Shown here one piece after another: positions 10,507-20,900 of a stretch of 64,000 bases of DNA. Below the pieces are notes generated by a model. It was not told the origin of the DNA. It did not search any database and saw only the letters and a list, made by a program, of their open reading frames with translations. Location of the stretch: the NCBI GenBank assembly GCA_040285825.1, contig JAUPSS010000004.1:3452550-3516549 (forward strand), read 5' to 3'. Made by a program: the position numbers and the translations under genes. Position 1 is the stretch's first letter. Every line of letters starts with the position of its first letter. This DNA comes from Eukaryota sp. TZLM1-RC (Eukaryota > Metamonada: BaSk clade).

Positions 10507-10890
10507 ATGACCGAAGTTGTTTCATTTGGAATAAGTAAATATGATAAAAATCAAACAGTATACCTGTTGATTTTTCACATAATTGAAATGAACGTGATTA
10601 GGAACAACACAACAGGAGAAACTGGTGTAGAGGACACAAACGTTTGGTTAAAGGGTTTAAATTTTGTTGTGAGAAACGAAATAGCAATGTCTTTGCAAAC
10701 TGAAGTTGTTAAATCTTTTGTAATTCAGTTCGTTGCTGAATTTGAAAACTGTACCTACAAAGACCAACATCAAGAAATTTCTGCAGAAAAAGTACAGCAA
10801 CAGTTGAAACAACATATGATTCTTGAAAATTACATAATTCAAATTGACTCAAATAATTCACCTTTTAAAATAGACTCAAAACTAGAATAA
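10507..10890 (+). CDS. Hypothetical protein, about 127 residues
   Basis: An open frame with first ATG at 10507 (the frame itself opens with a TTG at 10486). The product is helical and polar with a Gln/Lys-rich segment (EKVQQQLKQH) and an Asn/Ser-rich tail. No signal peptide, membrane segment or known motif. It has retroelement debris on its right side and broken coding sequence on its left, so it may be a leftover of a mobile element. Confidence 0.3.
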   Translation: MTEVVSFGISKYDKNQTVYLLIFHIIEMNVIRNNTTGETGVEDTNVWLKGLNFVVRNEIAMSLQTEVVKSFVIQFVAEFENCTYKDQHQEISAEKVQQQLKQHMILENYIIQIDSNNSPFKIDSKLE

Positions 10891-10940
10891 TTAAATTTAT
10901 TTGGTCTCAAACAGCATCATGAACTTTTATCTGTAAGAAT

Positions 10941-11137
10941 TTTGGGCCACACGTTTTGGCAGAACACAATTGTATTTTCATTTTTTTAAAGGTGTTGTCC
11001 CCTCATTAACTTCTGCTTTGTCATCTCTTGGTATTATGAAGGAACAACTTCCACTCGATTCTTTTCGGCTGATTTGGGGTATGAAGATTTACATATTTAA
11101 GGATGTTGTTGTGTTCTTCGTTGGAATAAATTAATGT
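10941..11137 (+). mobile_element. Retrotransposon 3' relic
   Basis: Plus-strand codons read FWQNTIVFSFF, then after a one-base shift KGVVPSLTSALSSLG. This is the conserved C-terminal block of these elements (compare FWQNRIVFSIFKGMLKMVSDALLSLG in A1). A short minus-strand scrap matching the DAVRD-encoding segment lies just before it at about 10895-10930. Both are dead. Confidence 0.6.
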
Positions 11138-11139
11138 TT

Positions 11140-11780
11140 GGAAAAAATCTTTAAACTATTGGAATTATTGCCGTAGTTCTTGCTTGTTGTTTAAATGGAA
11201 GTCAAATGCACTGTGAATATTCACCTTTGAAAAGAGTGGTTCAGTTTGCTATGAATTTTTCAATCGATGCTGCAAATATTTGTGAATGAAAATAATTGTA
11301 GTGTACATTGAAACTGAGCAAAAAGGTCCAAAAGTAAATATCACTGAAATTGGAAAACTAAATGTTTTTGAACTTGATGATTGTGGTCAATTTTACTCCC
11401 AAGATCTTAAGCTTTTCAGTGAGGTGGCTCCAATGCTAGTGTTTGAATTTCTGAGTTTAAACATTTTGCAAGTTTTGATTTAATCAGAATTTAAAAACAC
11501 ATTCTGATTTAAATGTTTGGAGCTTAATTATCCATTTAATGCAGAACAATTACCCATTTCACGAGTGAAGTTTGTATGCGATAAATTCCACAAAGGAAAG
11601 TTGATTAAAATTTTATCTCCCGTTACTAAAAGTGTTTGTAATGTGTTTTATAAAACTCTAAAGCAAATTTAAAGCAAACTTAAAGCCAAATTAAACTAAT
11701 TTGCTTGTCTATTAATTATCAGACCAAAACAATTACAAAGAAAAAGATTCAATAGGACATAAAAATACTAGAATTTAGAC
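11140..11780. other. Spacer downstream of the transporter gene
   Basis: A 65-codon ORF (11286-11483) has no motif support. The stretch 11620-11700 is AT-rich with repeated AAAGCAAA-type words. It probably contains the 3' UTR of the minus-strand transporter. Confidence 0.35.
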
Positions 11781-13118
11781 TCACTCCACAAAACCAAAAA
11801 CAAAAGAATAAAAAAATAAGATAAATGGTAATAAACAATTACCAAACAATAATAACTTATTAAGCGCGGTGGCAGCTACACCATACTCTTTCGATAAGGT
11901 AAAAACTGAAAGAGCAGATGGTAACGTGTAAATGAAAACCAAAATATTTCGTCCCACAGGAGTCATGTTGAAAAACCGGGTGACAAAAGAAATTAAAAAA
12001 GGTGCGACAAAAAACCGTAAGAGAAAAAGCAAGAGAACAAAAGAAAAAGAATTTGGATCATAAACATTGACAGAGTCTGTTGACTTCTCTTGAACAGAAG
12101 AAATCACATTGGCCTTTGACAACAACCCCTTATCAGAACCACTGTCACTCAATTCAATAACAATGTCTTCTTCCCCTCCATCTATACCTTCACTTCCTCC
12201 CATCGTCTCTCCCTCTACTATAGTTTCTTCTTCCGACCTTTCCACTTCTTCATCTTTAGAAGTAGCAACGCTTACGTCATTTCCTGTTATCAAGATGACG
12301 TCATCGTTTTCAGTGATTATGTTGTTGTCAACGTCACTTTCAGTTTCTTCAATTTCGGCCTCTTCCAAATTGTGATGAACAACATCTTGAAGCTCTGTGA
12401 TCACCTTTTCCTTTCCTTCCTTCAACTCGTTCATCCTCACTGCCAGAAACATTCCGATACAGAACAGTGATCCACCCACTGTGACGTTGGCTAGGTATGA
12501 TAAGCAAGTATCAATAACTTCAGGGATGGAAAGGGGAAGAAAGGTGAAGATTAAACCAAGAATGACAGCAATAATAGAATTGTTTGTGAAAACTTTTTTT
12601 GAAATAATTTTATATTTTTTTATTTCTATTCCGTGTTTTTCGGTTTGTCCAGATAATAAAAGAATAATTGATGTTGGAATATGTGTCAATTGATTTAAAG
12701 TCCCACAAATTACCGAATACTGGGCAGCTTGTTCCCCAAACAAAGCTGATCCTATAGGAATTCCCAAAATAACTGAATTAGTCCACGCAAAGGCTACCCA
12801 TATAGCGTAAATGCTAGCATGTAGGGGAGTCTCGAAACCAGCATGGCGCATGATGAGGCAAATGATCAAAGTGATTGTGAATGAGATGAATTTGAATGTG
12901 ATGAGGGCATAAATGAACTCAACCTCAACTGTTGAGATGTCAAGAGAGGACATGAGACGGAATAGAAGACTAGGTATGCAGAATCTAAAGATAAATGAGT
13001 TGATACTATTCACAGAAGAGTGCTTCATAGATTTGGCTTTAATAGCCAGCAATCCAATTGCCATGGTCATCACTGAAGGAAGAGTGGCATTCAAAACGGT
13101 GCTGACAAGAGACACCAT
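11781..13118 (-). CDS. Auxin-efflux-carrier (AEC) family membrane transporter
   Basis: A 445-residue polytopic protein. The N-terminal half (residues 1-230) has about five hydrophobic segments, beginning with a segment rich in Leu/Pro/Val and containing FIFRFCIPSLLF, typical of the Mem_trans/PIN-like fold. A hydrophilic, strongly acidic loop (about 235-335, rich in Glu/Asp/Ser) follows, then about five more hydrophobic segments from 350 to the end with GRNILVFIYTLPSALSVF. This 5+loop+5 layout is that of AEC carriers, which export organic anions in plants and occur in many protists; the substrate here is unknown. Single exon, ATG at 13118. A truncated retroelement begins 9 bp beyond the duplicated target next to the start codon, which must affect its promoter or leader. 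Confidence 0.85.
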   Translation of the reverse strand: MVSLVSTVLNATLPSVMTMAIGLLAIKAKSMKHSSVNSINSFIFRFCIPSLLFRLMSSLDISTVEVEFIYALITFKFISFTITLIICLIMRHAGFETPLHASIYAIWVAFAWTNSVILGIPIGSALFGEQAAQYSVICGTLNQLTHIPTSIILLLSGQTEKHGIEIKKYKIISKKVFTNNSIIAVILGLIFTFLPLSIPEVIDTCLSYLANVTVGGSLFCIGMFLAVRMNELKEGKEKVITELQDVVHHNLEEAEIEETESDVDNNIITENDDVILITGNDVSVATSKDEEVERSEEETIVEGETMGGSEGIDGGEEDIVIELSDSGSDKGLLSKANVISSVQEKSTDSVNVYDPNSFSFVLLLFLLRFFVAPFLISFVTRFFNMTPVGRNILVFIYTLPSALSVFTLSKEYGVAATALNKLLLFGNCLLPFILFFYSFVFGFVE

Positions 13119-13139
13119 TGTTTTGGCATATGTTGGGTA

Positions 13140-13759
13140 GATTCCTTTTTAGAACCGCTGTTATCAAAAATTCTTCATGATCCCAATATTGATAGTACGC
13201 GTTACAACAGAGCTTCTATGGGTCTGACTAGAGGTGATCTAGTTGTTCCTGTTTTAAATGGTAGTTTTACTATTTTGGACGCCATGTCTATTGACCCTTG
13301 TAATTCCTCTAACGAACATCTCATTAACTCGGATGTAAATAATCCTCTTCTGGCAGGCGAAAAATATAAAATTGCTAAATGAGCGAAAACACAAAATTGC
13401 TCATGACACAAAACCTATTTCCTCGGTTAATGAAAATTCTCATGCCCAATATAATTTATGTCCATTTGTTTTTTCTTTGCTTGGATCTCTAGGTAAGGCT
13501 GCTATGGCTTTCCTTGAGGATTTTGTTGTAGTTGTAAAGGAAAGAACTGGAATAATTTTCAATCGTGTTTACTGGCAAAACAGGATTGTATTTTCTATTT
13601 TTAAGGGAATGGTAAAACTAATTTCTGATTCACTATCTTCTTTTGGGAAATTTTCTGAATCTTTAGCAATTAATTGTTTTGATGTAGGGGAGGCAGGTTT
13701 TGAGGATGTCGAGTTTTAATTGTGTATTTCATATTTGTTGTTGAATAAAAATAAATCAT
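13140..13759 (+). mobile_element. 5'-truncated non-LTR element (family C) in the transporter promoter
   Basis: Flanked by an exact 13-bp target-site duplication, CATATGTTGGGTA, at 13127-13139 and 13760-13772. The insert reads DSFLEPLLSK..., then RGDLVVPVLNGSFTILDAMSIDP (nuclease core), then, after a stop near 13380, the C-terminal block YWQNRIVFSIFKG to a TAA-type stop near 13719. It ends in an A-rich GAATAAAAATAAAT tail. It is related to family A but clearly distinct. The insertion is 5' of the minus-strand transporter ATG at 13118. Confidence 0.92.
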
Positions 13760-13819
13760 CATATGTTGGGTATATGCAAATTTAAATTCGCTTTTTGATT
13801 TGCAACAACTATATTCATT

Positions 13820-14680
13820 GAACATGCACACTTAATTAAATTAATTCATAACTAATGGGACGAAAATTATGAGCAAAGATTTCCTCTACGAAATCTCAAT
13901 CTGCATGATGTCAAGATAAGGCTTCTCTAATTCGATTGAAAAACCGTGGTAATCTATTAATAAAGGCAAATTGAATCCGAAAGCGTAATAGAAAAATATG
14001 AAATCTTTTGATTCCTTTTTTCTTGAACCATTTTTTGGATATCATTCAAAAAAGTTCCTGCTTCTACTGATAGTCTTCATTTGATCACAAATGGAAAAGC
14101 AATAAAAACAAGTGATCGATTTCTATCAGCGTTAGCTTCTTCGATATTTTTGTCATATTTTTTATGTCTTTTTTTAGCTTAAAGTTCAAGAGCACTTACG
14201 GGATTAAGTTTCCTTCTGTGATTCAGAGTATCATTTGCAACATTACATGAGACAAAGTCAACAACAGCTTCAAAGTTGTCAATCCAATCACAATATACAT
14301 CGCCTCTGTCATCAGAACCAAAATTATTCAATGACGGTGTTTCCTTCAGCAGGGGCTCTTTGATACACGATATCCTTGCAGTTTGTGCCATATTGAAAAC
14401 AGTGTCTCTAACAGCATCATGTATTGAAGAACTATAAGTTATCAATTTCGAACAATTCAGTGCATGTCGCAAAGTGAGCTGAGGTGAATTCGAACAAATA
14501 CATTTTTCTTTTGATAATAATTGATTAATGGGGATATTCAAATATAATCTCATTTTTGTTACAAATGCCTCATTAGTAGCACACAGTTCAAATCTTCGTG
14601 GTACAATGGTTACAAACAGTGAAGAATCTGATGACTTATTTTCACAAACACCTTTTTCCAATAACAATGAGTGCTTCATC
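13820..14680 (-). mobile_element. Family B retrotransposon relic, 3' part
   Basis: Minus-strand match to the last third of family B: 3' terminus motif (ACTAATGGGACGA on the plus strand at about 13852), the FFNRIRE-encoding region, DDRGDVYCDWIDN...VDFVSC, and the CICSNSPQL knuckle. A 166-codon frame survives (14179-14679), but the C-terminal part is frameshifted. I could not find a convincing target duplication. Confidence 0.85.
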
Positions 14681-14814
14681 CATTAAACAAAAATAGGTAC
14701 AAGGTCTATAATCTTCTGTACAATTCTGAAAGATGGCGTAGAATATAAAACTGATTAACAATTCATACTATAAATTACTTATTATTGCCAAATAATTGTA
14801 TTGCCAATTCAATT

Positions 14815-15110
14815 TTTCCTGGCCCTATGCATAATATTCGCTTTCGCAATTCGGGGGAATTAAGTCAAGTAAATCAACTAAAACCATTGTTCTCATTTGG
14901 TTAAAAATTCTGCAAAATTCAAAAGATGAAGATGTAAAGTTCGATCGAAAAATATGAGTGAATGTTCTCAAATGACAAATTGTCAGAAAGAGGTATTTCA
15001 ACTGTTTCATATATCAAGATCTGACAGAACTATCGATTCTTGTTGAAAAATCAACAGAAGAGTTGAAAGTGAACTTCCAACGTCATCAATTTTGCCTAAC
15101 TAACAACAGA
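14815..15110 (-). mobile_element. Retrotransposon relic, RT thumb segment
   Basis: A minus-strand reading with CHLRTFTHIFRS...FCRIFNQMRT...VDLLDL parallels the post-YMDD segment of families A and B (compare CYTGRITHILRS...FCRSFNSLRTEFFADLLDV). Only short frames survive. Confidence 0.6.
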
Positions 15111-15387
15111 AATAGAAATCATGATTACATCATAAATTAGCTGAGAATAGGAAAAAATTAGTATTGTTGACATTATAGATGGTTCAATTTTATTCAAATG
15201 AATTTTGATACAACTGAGTGTAAAAATGTAAGTTAAGTTTGAACAAGTTATATACTGTCAATAAAAAGTCGAATATATATCACTGTCGAAACAGAATCAC
15301 TGCATTTATAATTCCTCTGATGTTGGTATGCCTTCATCAGATACTGAAAACTATTAGGAAAACAACTAACATGTAATGAGAACACAT

Positions 15388-16039
15388 TTACTTCTTGGAC
15401 ATCTTCTTGACGTAGAAAGTGAGTTCATCTCCTTCAAGAATATAACCATCAGCACGGCCACATTGGCCTGGTCTGGAAGAGATACGAGCTAAGACACGAC
15501 CAGACAACATTTGGTCGGCAACTTGGGAATCGATTTTGCCAATGTTTCTGAGGTTTTGTTCTTGTTCCTTGGTGAGATTTGATGGGGCTTCAGTAGAAGT
15601 GGCCTTGACTGGGACACCGTAGTAGTTTTCGAACCATTGACGGAAAGGAGTAGCATCAATAGAGACAATGGCTCCCTTGACAAGAGTCTTGGTACGGGTA
15701 AGTTCGTTGTTGGATGCATTATACACAACATCTAAGATACGGGTCTTACGAGTAGAGCACTCTGATCCCCAGCAGAAGTTACCGGTGTTTAATCGGAGAG
15801 CACGTAATTTAGTGTTTCCTCCACGGACACGGACAACACGAATACGCTTATCGGCGTCTTTACCGACAGTGAGCTTAGTCATGGCGGCTTGACGGGCAAT
15901 TTGGTAGGCACGCTTCTTACGCCATTGCTTACGGAGACCTCCAGTAGCTTTTCTCTTGTGATCAGTATCTCGGGAAACACCTGTTGTTAGGATCTATAAA
16001 GAGAAAAGAAATGTCATCATAGGAGTTACACATACTCAT
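15388..16039 (-). CDS. RPS8: 40S ribosomal protein eS8 (spliced)
   Basis: Exon 1 is only ATGA (16039-16036), followed by a 55-nt intron (16035-15981) and exon 2 (15980-15388); total 198 residues. Splicing gives an [16 protein letters not shown] start, matching the universal SRDS-HKRRATGG N-terminus of eS8, which an unspliced reading from MTKLTV (15882) would lack. Further hallmarks: [53 protein letters not shown] and DATPFRQW. The protein is a component of the small ribosomal subunit body. The intron starts GTATGT and ends CCTAACAACAG, with the branch-point-like CTAAC six bases from the end. Single copy here. Confidence 0.96.
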
Positions 16040-16244
16040 TGATAAAAGGCAGGAGTGAAAAAAGGAGGTTCAAAGAAAGGAAAATTCCTCTCTCTCATTC
16101 ACTCTCCCTCCCACTGTTCAATATAGAAAATGTTATTCAAATGGTTGATACAGAACATTAGTAACAAATATGGATTTATAATAACACTATTAAAATTAAT
16201 TATGAAATAAATTTTAAACAATTGACAAATATGGGAGCAATGTC

Positions 16245-16682
16245 CTAATCTGAGTCTGATGCACAGAAAAATGACGTTCTATTTGGGTTGGGGTTTTCCC
16301 AAAGATCTTGGTCCGAATCCGAATCGCTTTGACAAAGAGTATTCATCCACACATCTGGCAGAATGTTCTCTGATATCATCTCCTCGATATGTTCATCAAC
16401 AAGAACATGCTCTATAATGCCATGTACATTGGCGTTATCTACTTCTTCAGCGGGCAACAACCGCACTGCACAAAAGGTCCCACGTCTCAACCAAAGAAGC
16501 TTTGAAAACTTGCTGGGAAGCAATACTACTATAGGTGTATTTGAATTTGGTGACATCTGAGCTTTGAATAAGTTACCACCAGTGGCTGATACAATTTGTA
16601 CTATGGTATGATCCTCAGTCAAAAAGTCTGTGACTGGAGCGGTTTCTAACAGTTCATGGATATGTTTTCGGGCATGACTCAT
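16245..16682 (-). CDS. EIF1AD-like S1/eIF1A-fold protein
   Basis: 145 residues from ATG 16682 (an upstream in-frame ATG at 16709 would add nine residues; the downstream one matches the short N-terminus of EIF1AD). Residues about 22-100 form the eIF1A/S1-like OB fold: IVQIVSATGGNLFKAQ, then IVVLLPSKFSKLLWLRRGTFCAVRL, closely following the EIF1AD pattern of an LPSKFR..IWIKRG-type strand, then EHVLVDEHIEEM. The tail is acidic (SDSDSDQDLW). EIF1AD is a small nuclear/ribosome-biogenesis-linked protein distinct from true eIF1A. It is divergently oriented to the beta-propeller gene at 17947; a retroelement now separates their starts. Confidence 0.85.
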   Translation of the reverse strand: MSHARKHIHELLETAPVTDFLTEDHTIVQIVSATGGNLFKAQMSPNSNTPIVVLLPSKFSKLLWLRRGTFCAVRLLPAEEVDNANVHGIIEHVLVDEHIEEMISENILPDVWMNTLCQSDSDSDQDLWENPNPNRTSFFCASDSD

Positions 16683-16782
16683 GTAATAAAAATTTGTGAA
16701 GAAACACAAAAAAGGGATTAGGTAGGGATTAGGTTGAGAAGGGAAAAGAAAAGGGATTAGTCTATGTATTAGTATTCAGCAT

Positions 16783-17900
16783 TTGATTGGGAAGATTTAT
16801 TGATGACAACGCAAAGTTCCACTGTTTTTGCATTAAATGAAGAAATTTCAAGAATTGATGTGGAAAAATGGGGTCGATGTTTTCCCCAATCATTCAATGG
16901 CAATATTCCAGAAAAAAATGTTTTAAATTTGAAGTACACCCTTCGAACATTACAGAAAAGATTGACTGGAATGTATGAAAAAGATCTTTATAATAATATA
17001 TGCAGCTCGGCTGTTTTAAATCAAGATCTTCACTCATTGTTATTGGAAAAGGGTGTTTGTGAAAACAAGTCGTCAGCTTCTTCACTTTTTGTAACCATTG
17101 TACCACGAAGATTTGGATTGTTTGCCACTAATGAAGCATTTGTAACAAAAATGAGATTATATTTGAACATCCCCATTAACCAATTATTATCAAAAGAAAA
17201 ATGTATTTGTTCGAATTCACCTCAACTCACTTTGCACCATGCTCTGGATTGCTCTAAATTGATAACTTATCGTTCTTCATTACATGATGCTGTTAGAGAC
17301 ACTGTTTTCAATATGGCACAAACTGCAAGGATATCGTGTATCAAAGAGCCCCTGCTGAAGGAAACACTTTCTCTGAATAATTTTGGTTCTGATGATAGAG
17401 GTGATGTATACTGTGATTGGATTGATAATTCTGAAGCTATTGTTGACTTTGTCTCATGTAATGTTGCAAATGATAGTTTGGTTCACAGAAGAAAACTTAA
17501 TCCGGTGGCTGCTCTGGATTTTAAAGCAAAAGCGAAACATAGAAAATATGATAAAGATATTGAAGAGGCAAATGTCGATAGAAATACACAGCTGGTTTTT
17601 ATTGCTTTCCCATTTTCGATAAATGGTAGATTATCAGTCGAAGCAGAAACTTTTTTGGATGACTTCCAAAAAATGGTGCAAGAAAAAACAATGAAAAGAT
17701 TTGATATTTTTTTATGGCGTTCACGGATTCAATTTGCCATTATTAATAGATTACCGCGGTTTTTCAATCGAATTAGAGACGCTTTAGCTAGACAGCAAGC
17801 AAATCAAGATTTTGTAGAGGAAATCTTGGTTCAATGATAGTCGTCCCATTAGTTATGATTTAATTTAATTAAGTGTGCAAATTCAATAAATTCATCAAGA
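16783..17900 (+). mobile_element. Family B non-LTR retrotransposon, 5'-truncated, copy B3
   Basis: The best family B 3' half in the window, one open frame at 16800-17837. A 10-bp direct repeat, TATTCAGCAT, flanks it at 16773-16782 and 17901-17910. The frame encodes the CICSNSPQLTLHHALDC knuckle (C-x-C...HxxxC), DDRGDVYCDWIDN...IVDFVSC (D-x13-D nuclease-like core) and a FLWRSRIQFAIINRLPRFFNRIRD C-terminal block. The 3' UTR TCGTCCCATTAGTTATGA recurs at every family B end in the window. The element occupies the former short divergent promoter of the EIF1AD-like gene and the 1161-residue gene. Confidence 0.9.
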
Positions 17901-17946
17901 TATTCAGCATAAAATTCAACCACAGAAAATTGATTTCAATCAACTT

Positions 17947-20900
17947 ATGATATGTGTGCCATTCGAGCTTGGAGAGTCACACTTCTCTGATGTCTCTGCA
18001 CTTCATTGGATACCAGATGCTTCTCAGTTGGTGGTCGCTGTGTCCCATGATGTCCATCTTTTGTCATTGCCTGCAAAAGACTCAACCAAATGTTGCTCAA
18101 CATCGGATACAGTACTCTTTATTTCTTCACAAGCTAATAACTCCTTCACTTGTTCATTATCCAATGGTTCTTCTCATACATATAACCTCTTCAATTCTTC
18201 TTCAGACACTTCACTACCCTCGCAGTCACTCTCTCAACAGTTTCACCAAGCTCTAACGCTACCCAATGGCACTTCTATATTTCTCTCCTCCAACAAAACT
18301 TTTTCAATCAGACCTGATCTTGTACTACATCTTAAACTTCACACTAAATCAACTGCTCTTATTGCCTCTTTTGGGGACCTCCTCCTTTCTTCCTCTTCTA
18401 ATGGTACAGTCCGTTGCTGGGATCCCTCTTGCCTCACCTCATCTCGACCATCTCCTCTGTTCTCATTCAGAAGCAAGGAAATCTGGAAGTTAGGCAGAAC
18501 TGCCAGGATCTCAAGTATGGTCGCCTTTCCTTGCATGGAAGAGAATGAACATGGGCTTATTGGTGTAATAGGTGTCTCTTTTGGATCTTCTCTTTGTGTT
18601 TTCGGGGTTGATCAGAGTTTCTCCACAAAATCATTAATCAACATTCCCTGTATAAAACCTATATCTACAATATTAATTTCAAATCATTTTTATTTAAATT
18701 CTTTTTTGATTTGGGTTTGTTTTGATTCAGACTGTGAAATTTTTTTGCTTAATCCCAACAAACCTTTTGAATTATTGGAATTCTTCTCATTCAAGACCAA
18801 AAACACTATTAAACAACTTTATTTTTCTCCAAGTTCATCATTTATTGCGGCAATTGAGGGTAGTTCTAACACGTTAAGTATTTATAAATACTGTTTTTCA
18901 TTACCCTTTACCCGATTAAACATGCCTTTTTTAGATGAAATAGGCAAGAGGCCACAATCACTTGTGATTGATGGACAGTCGACAATCATTTTGAACGGCA
19001 ACCTTGTGACTTTTGGCCTAGATCGTTCTAGTAAAATATCAACCCAATCATTATCGTTTTTAAAAGAAAAGGATAATTTAATAGGAATTAAGGAGTATTT
19101 AATTAATTCAACTGACAAACACTTTGTCTTTGCTTTTATCTATAGCAATCAAACCCAATCAGTTGCTGTTTTTTCCCAACCCGGTTATGAACTGATTTCA
19201 GAAGTCACCGGAAGTCAAGCGGTTCTGATCAATAATAATTTTTTCCATTTATTTAAAGACTCATTTATTTATTGTCATAATATATCCAATTCCCCTTCTG
19301 TTTTATGGGAAATGAATATTACTTCTCTGATTGGAAGTAATTTTGACAATCTTGAATTGCTCAGTTCCAATTCTCACTTATCTAGTTATTTTCTCACTGT
19401 TTCTGGTAATTTATTTACATTTTATCAATTGAATTATGATGAAGAAAATTCCCGTGTTTCACACTGTTCTTTTAATTGTGAATCTAAATTATTTATTGAT
19501 ACTGATAATGTTTGTTTGTTTTGGAATGGTCTAAATTTCTGTTGCTTGGTGCTTGATTGTTCTCTGGTAGTTTTTGACTGTCGATCTGAATCAATCAAAC
19601 TAATCAATCAGATCGACCTTCCTGGTCAAATAGAATATGTTTTCTTTTCTAATCATTTACTTCTATGCCAAGCCGATTTTTGTCTTTATAGAATTGATTT
19701 AGTTTCTGATCGATATTCATTTGTTCAACATTTATCATGTGGCAAAGTTATTGCCACTCTCCATGATCGAATAATCAGCATTTCGAATTGTTTTATTTCC
19801 TCAAATATTAATAATGAATTTAAATTTAATTTATCAACATTTCCACTAGTCACTGAGCTTTTGTTGAGCTCTTTTAGTCACTCTGACCAAATTTCGGAAC
19901 AAATTTTGGTTAATATTCCTGGTATTGAGAAGATTTCACCATCAAAAGCAGTCAAAGTTGCTCTTCATTGCTGCTATCACAATCATTTTCAAATAGCATG
20001 TAGCCTTATTTCTCAGCTACTAACAAGTAATTCATGGATAGACAACAATGCTGAACTTCTGAATGATTTTATTCAAGTGCTGGTTTATTGTAAACAGATC
20101 AAAACTGCATTGACTTTTTTGATTGGTCTTCCATTTTCAATCAATAATGACCTTTATAATTCTTTAATTTCACAAATTTTGCATGAATCTTTTAAATCAA
20201 ATTCATTATTTATTTCTGTGTTCTGTCTTGGATTACTTTCAAATATTGATGGTTTATTGAGTTTATTAATTTATGTAAATAATGATTCTATTAAATCATT
20301 AATTCATTATTTTCTCACCAAGAATGACGACAGACAGGATGTAACTGAACTATTTGAATTTATTGAACTACCAACCAATGCTCCTCGTATATCAAATGAT
20401 TTTGACTTCCTTCCTATTTTGGAAACTGACCCCCATCTCGAAACAATCACTTGCCAGTCACTTTCCTCCCAAATTACCCATCAATCCAAACCACTCAAAA
20501 CGTTTATGGACACCGTCTCCATCACTTTCGACGCCCCTTCATGTCTTCCCGTCTTCCGTGTGGATAACGAAGGCAGGGAGCTTGACCCATTAGGGTGCAT
20601 CAAGTTGGAGGCTGAAGAAAGTGAATCTGACGATGAAGAGCAAGAAGAAGATGGGTCTATAATTCAAGTTGTTATCGCTAAACATAGTAGTGATGAAGAT
20701 CTTGATTATGATGACTTCAGCTTAGATGCAGCTCCTCCAACCAGATCTCCAGCTGCCAATCCCAGTTCTAGTTCGTCCAAGTCTCTTACGACAGCAGCTG
20801 ATGGTTACTTCACGAAAGCATTGGGTTTATTGGAGAAGGGTAGATTCAAGCAGGCGTTACTTGAGATAAAGGCTGGTTTTGGTAATCTTTCCAGAGACAA

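Noticed and set aside
12109-12693. Plus-strand ORFs of 88 and 98 codons inside the transporter
   Set aside because: Antisense shadows of the acidic loop of the AEC-family gene.
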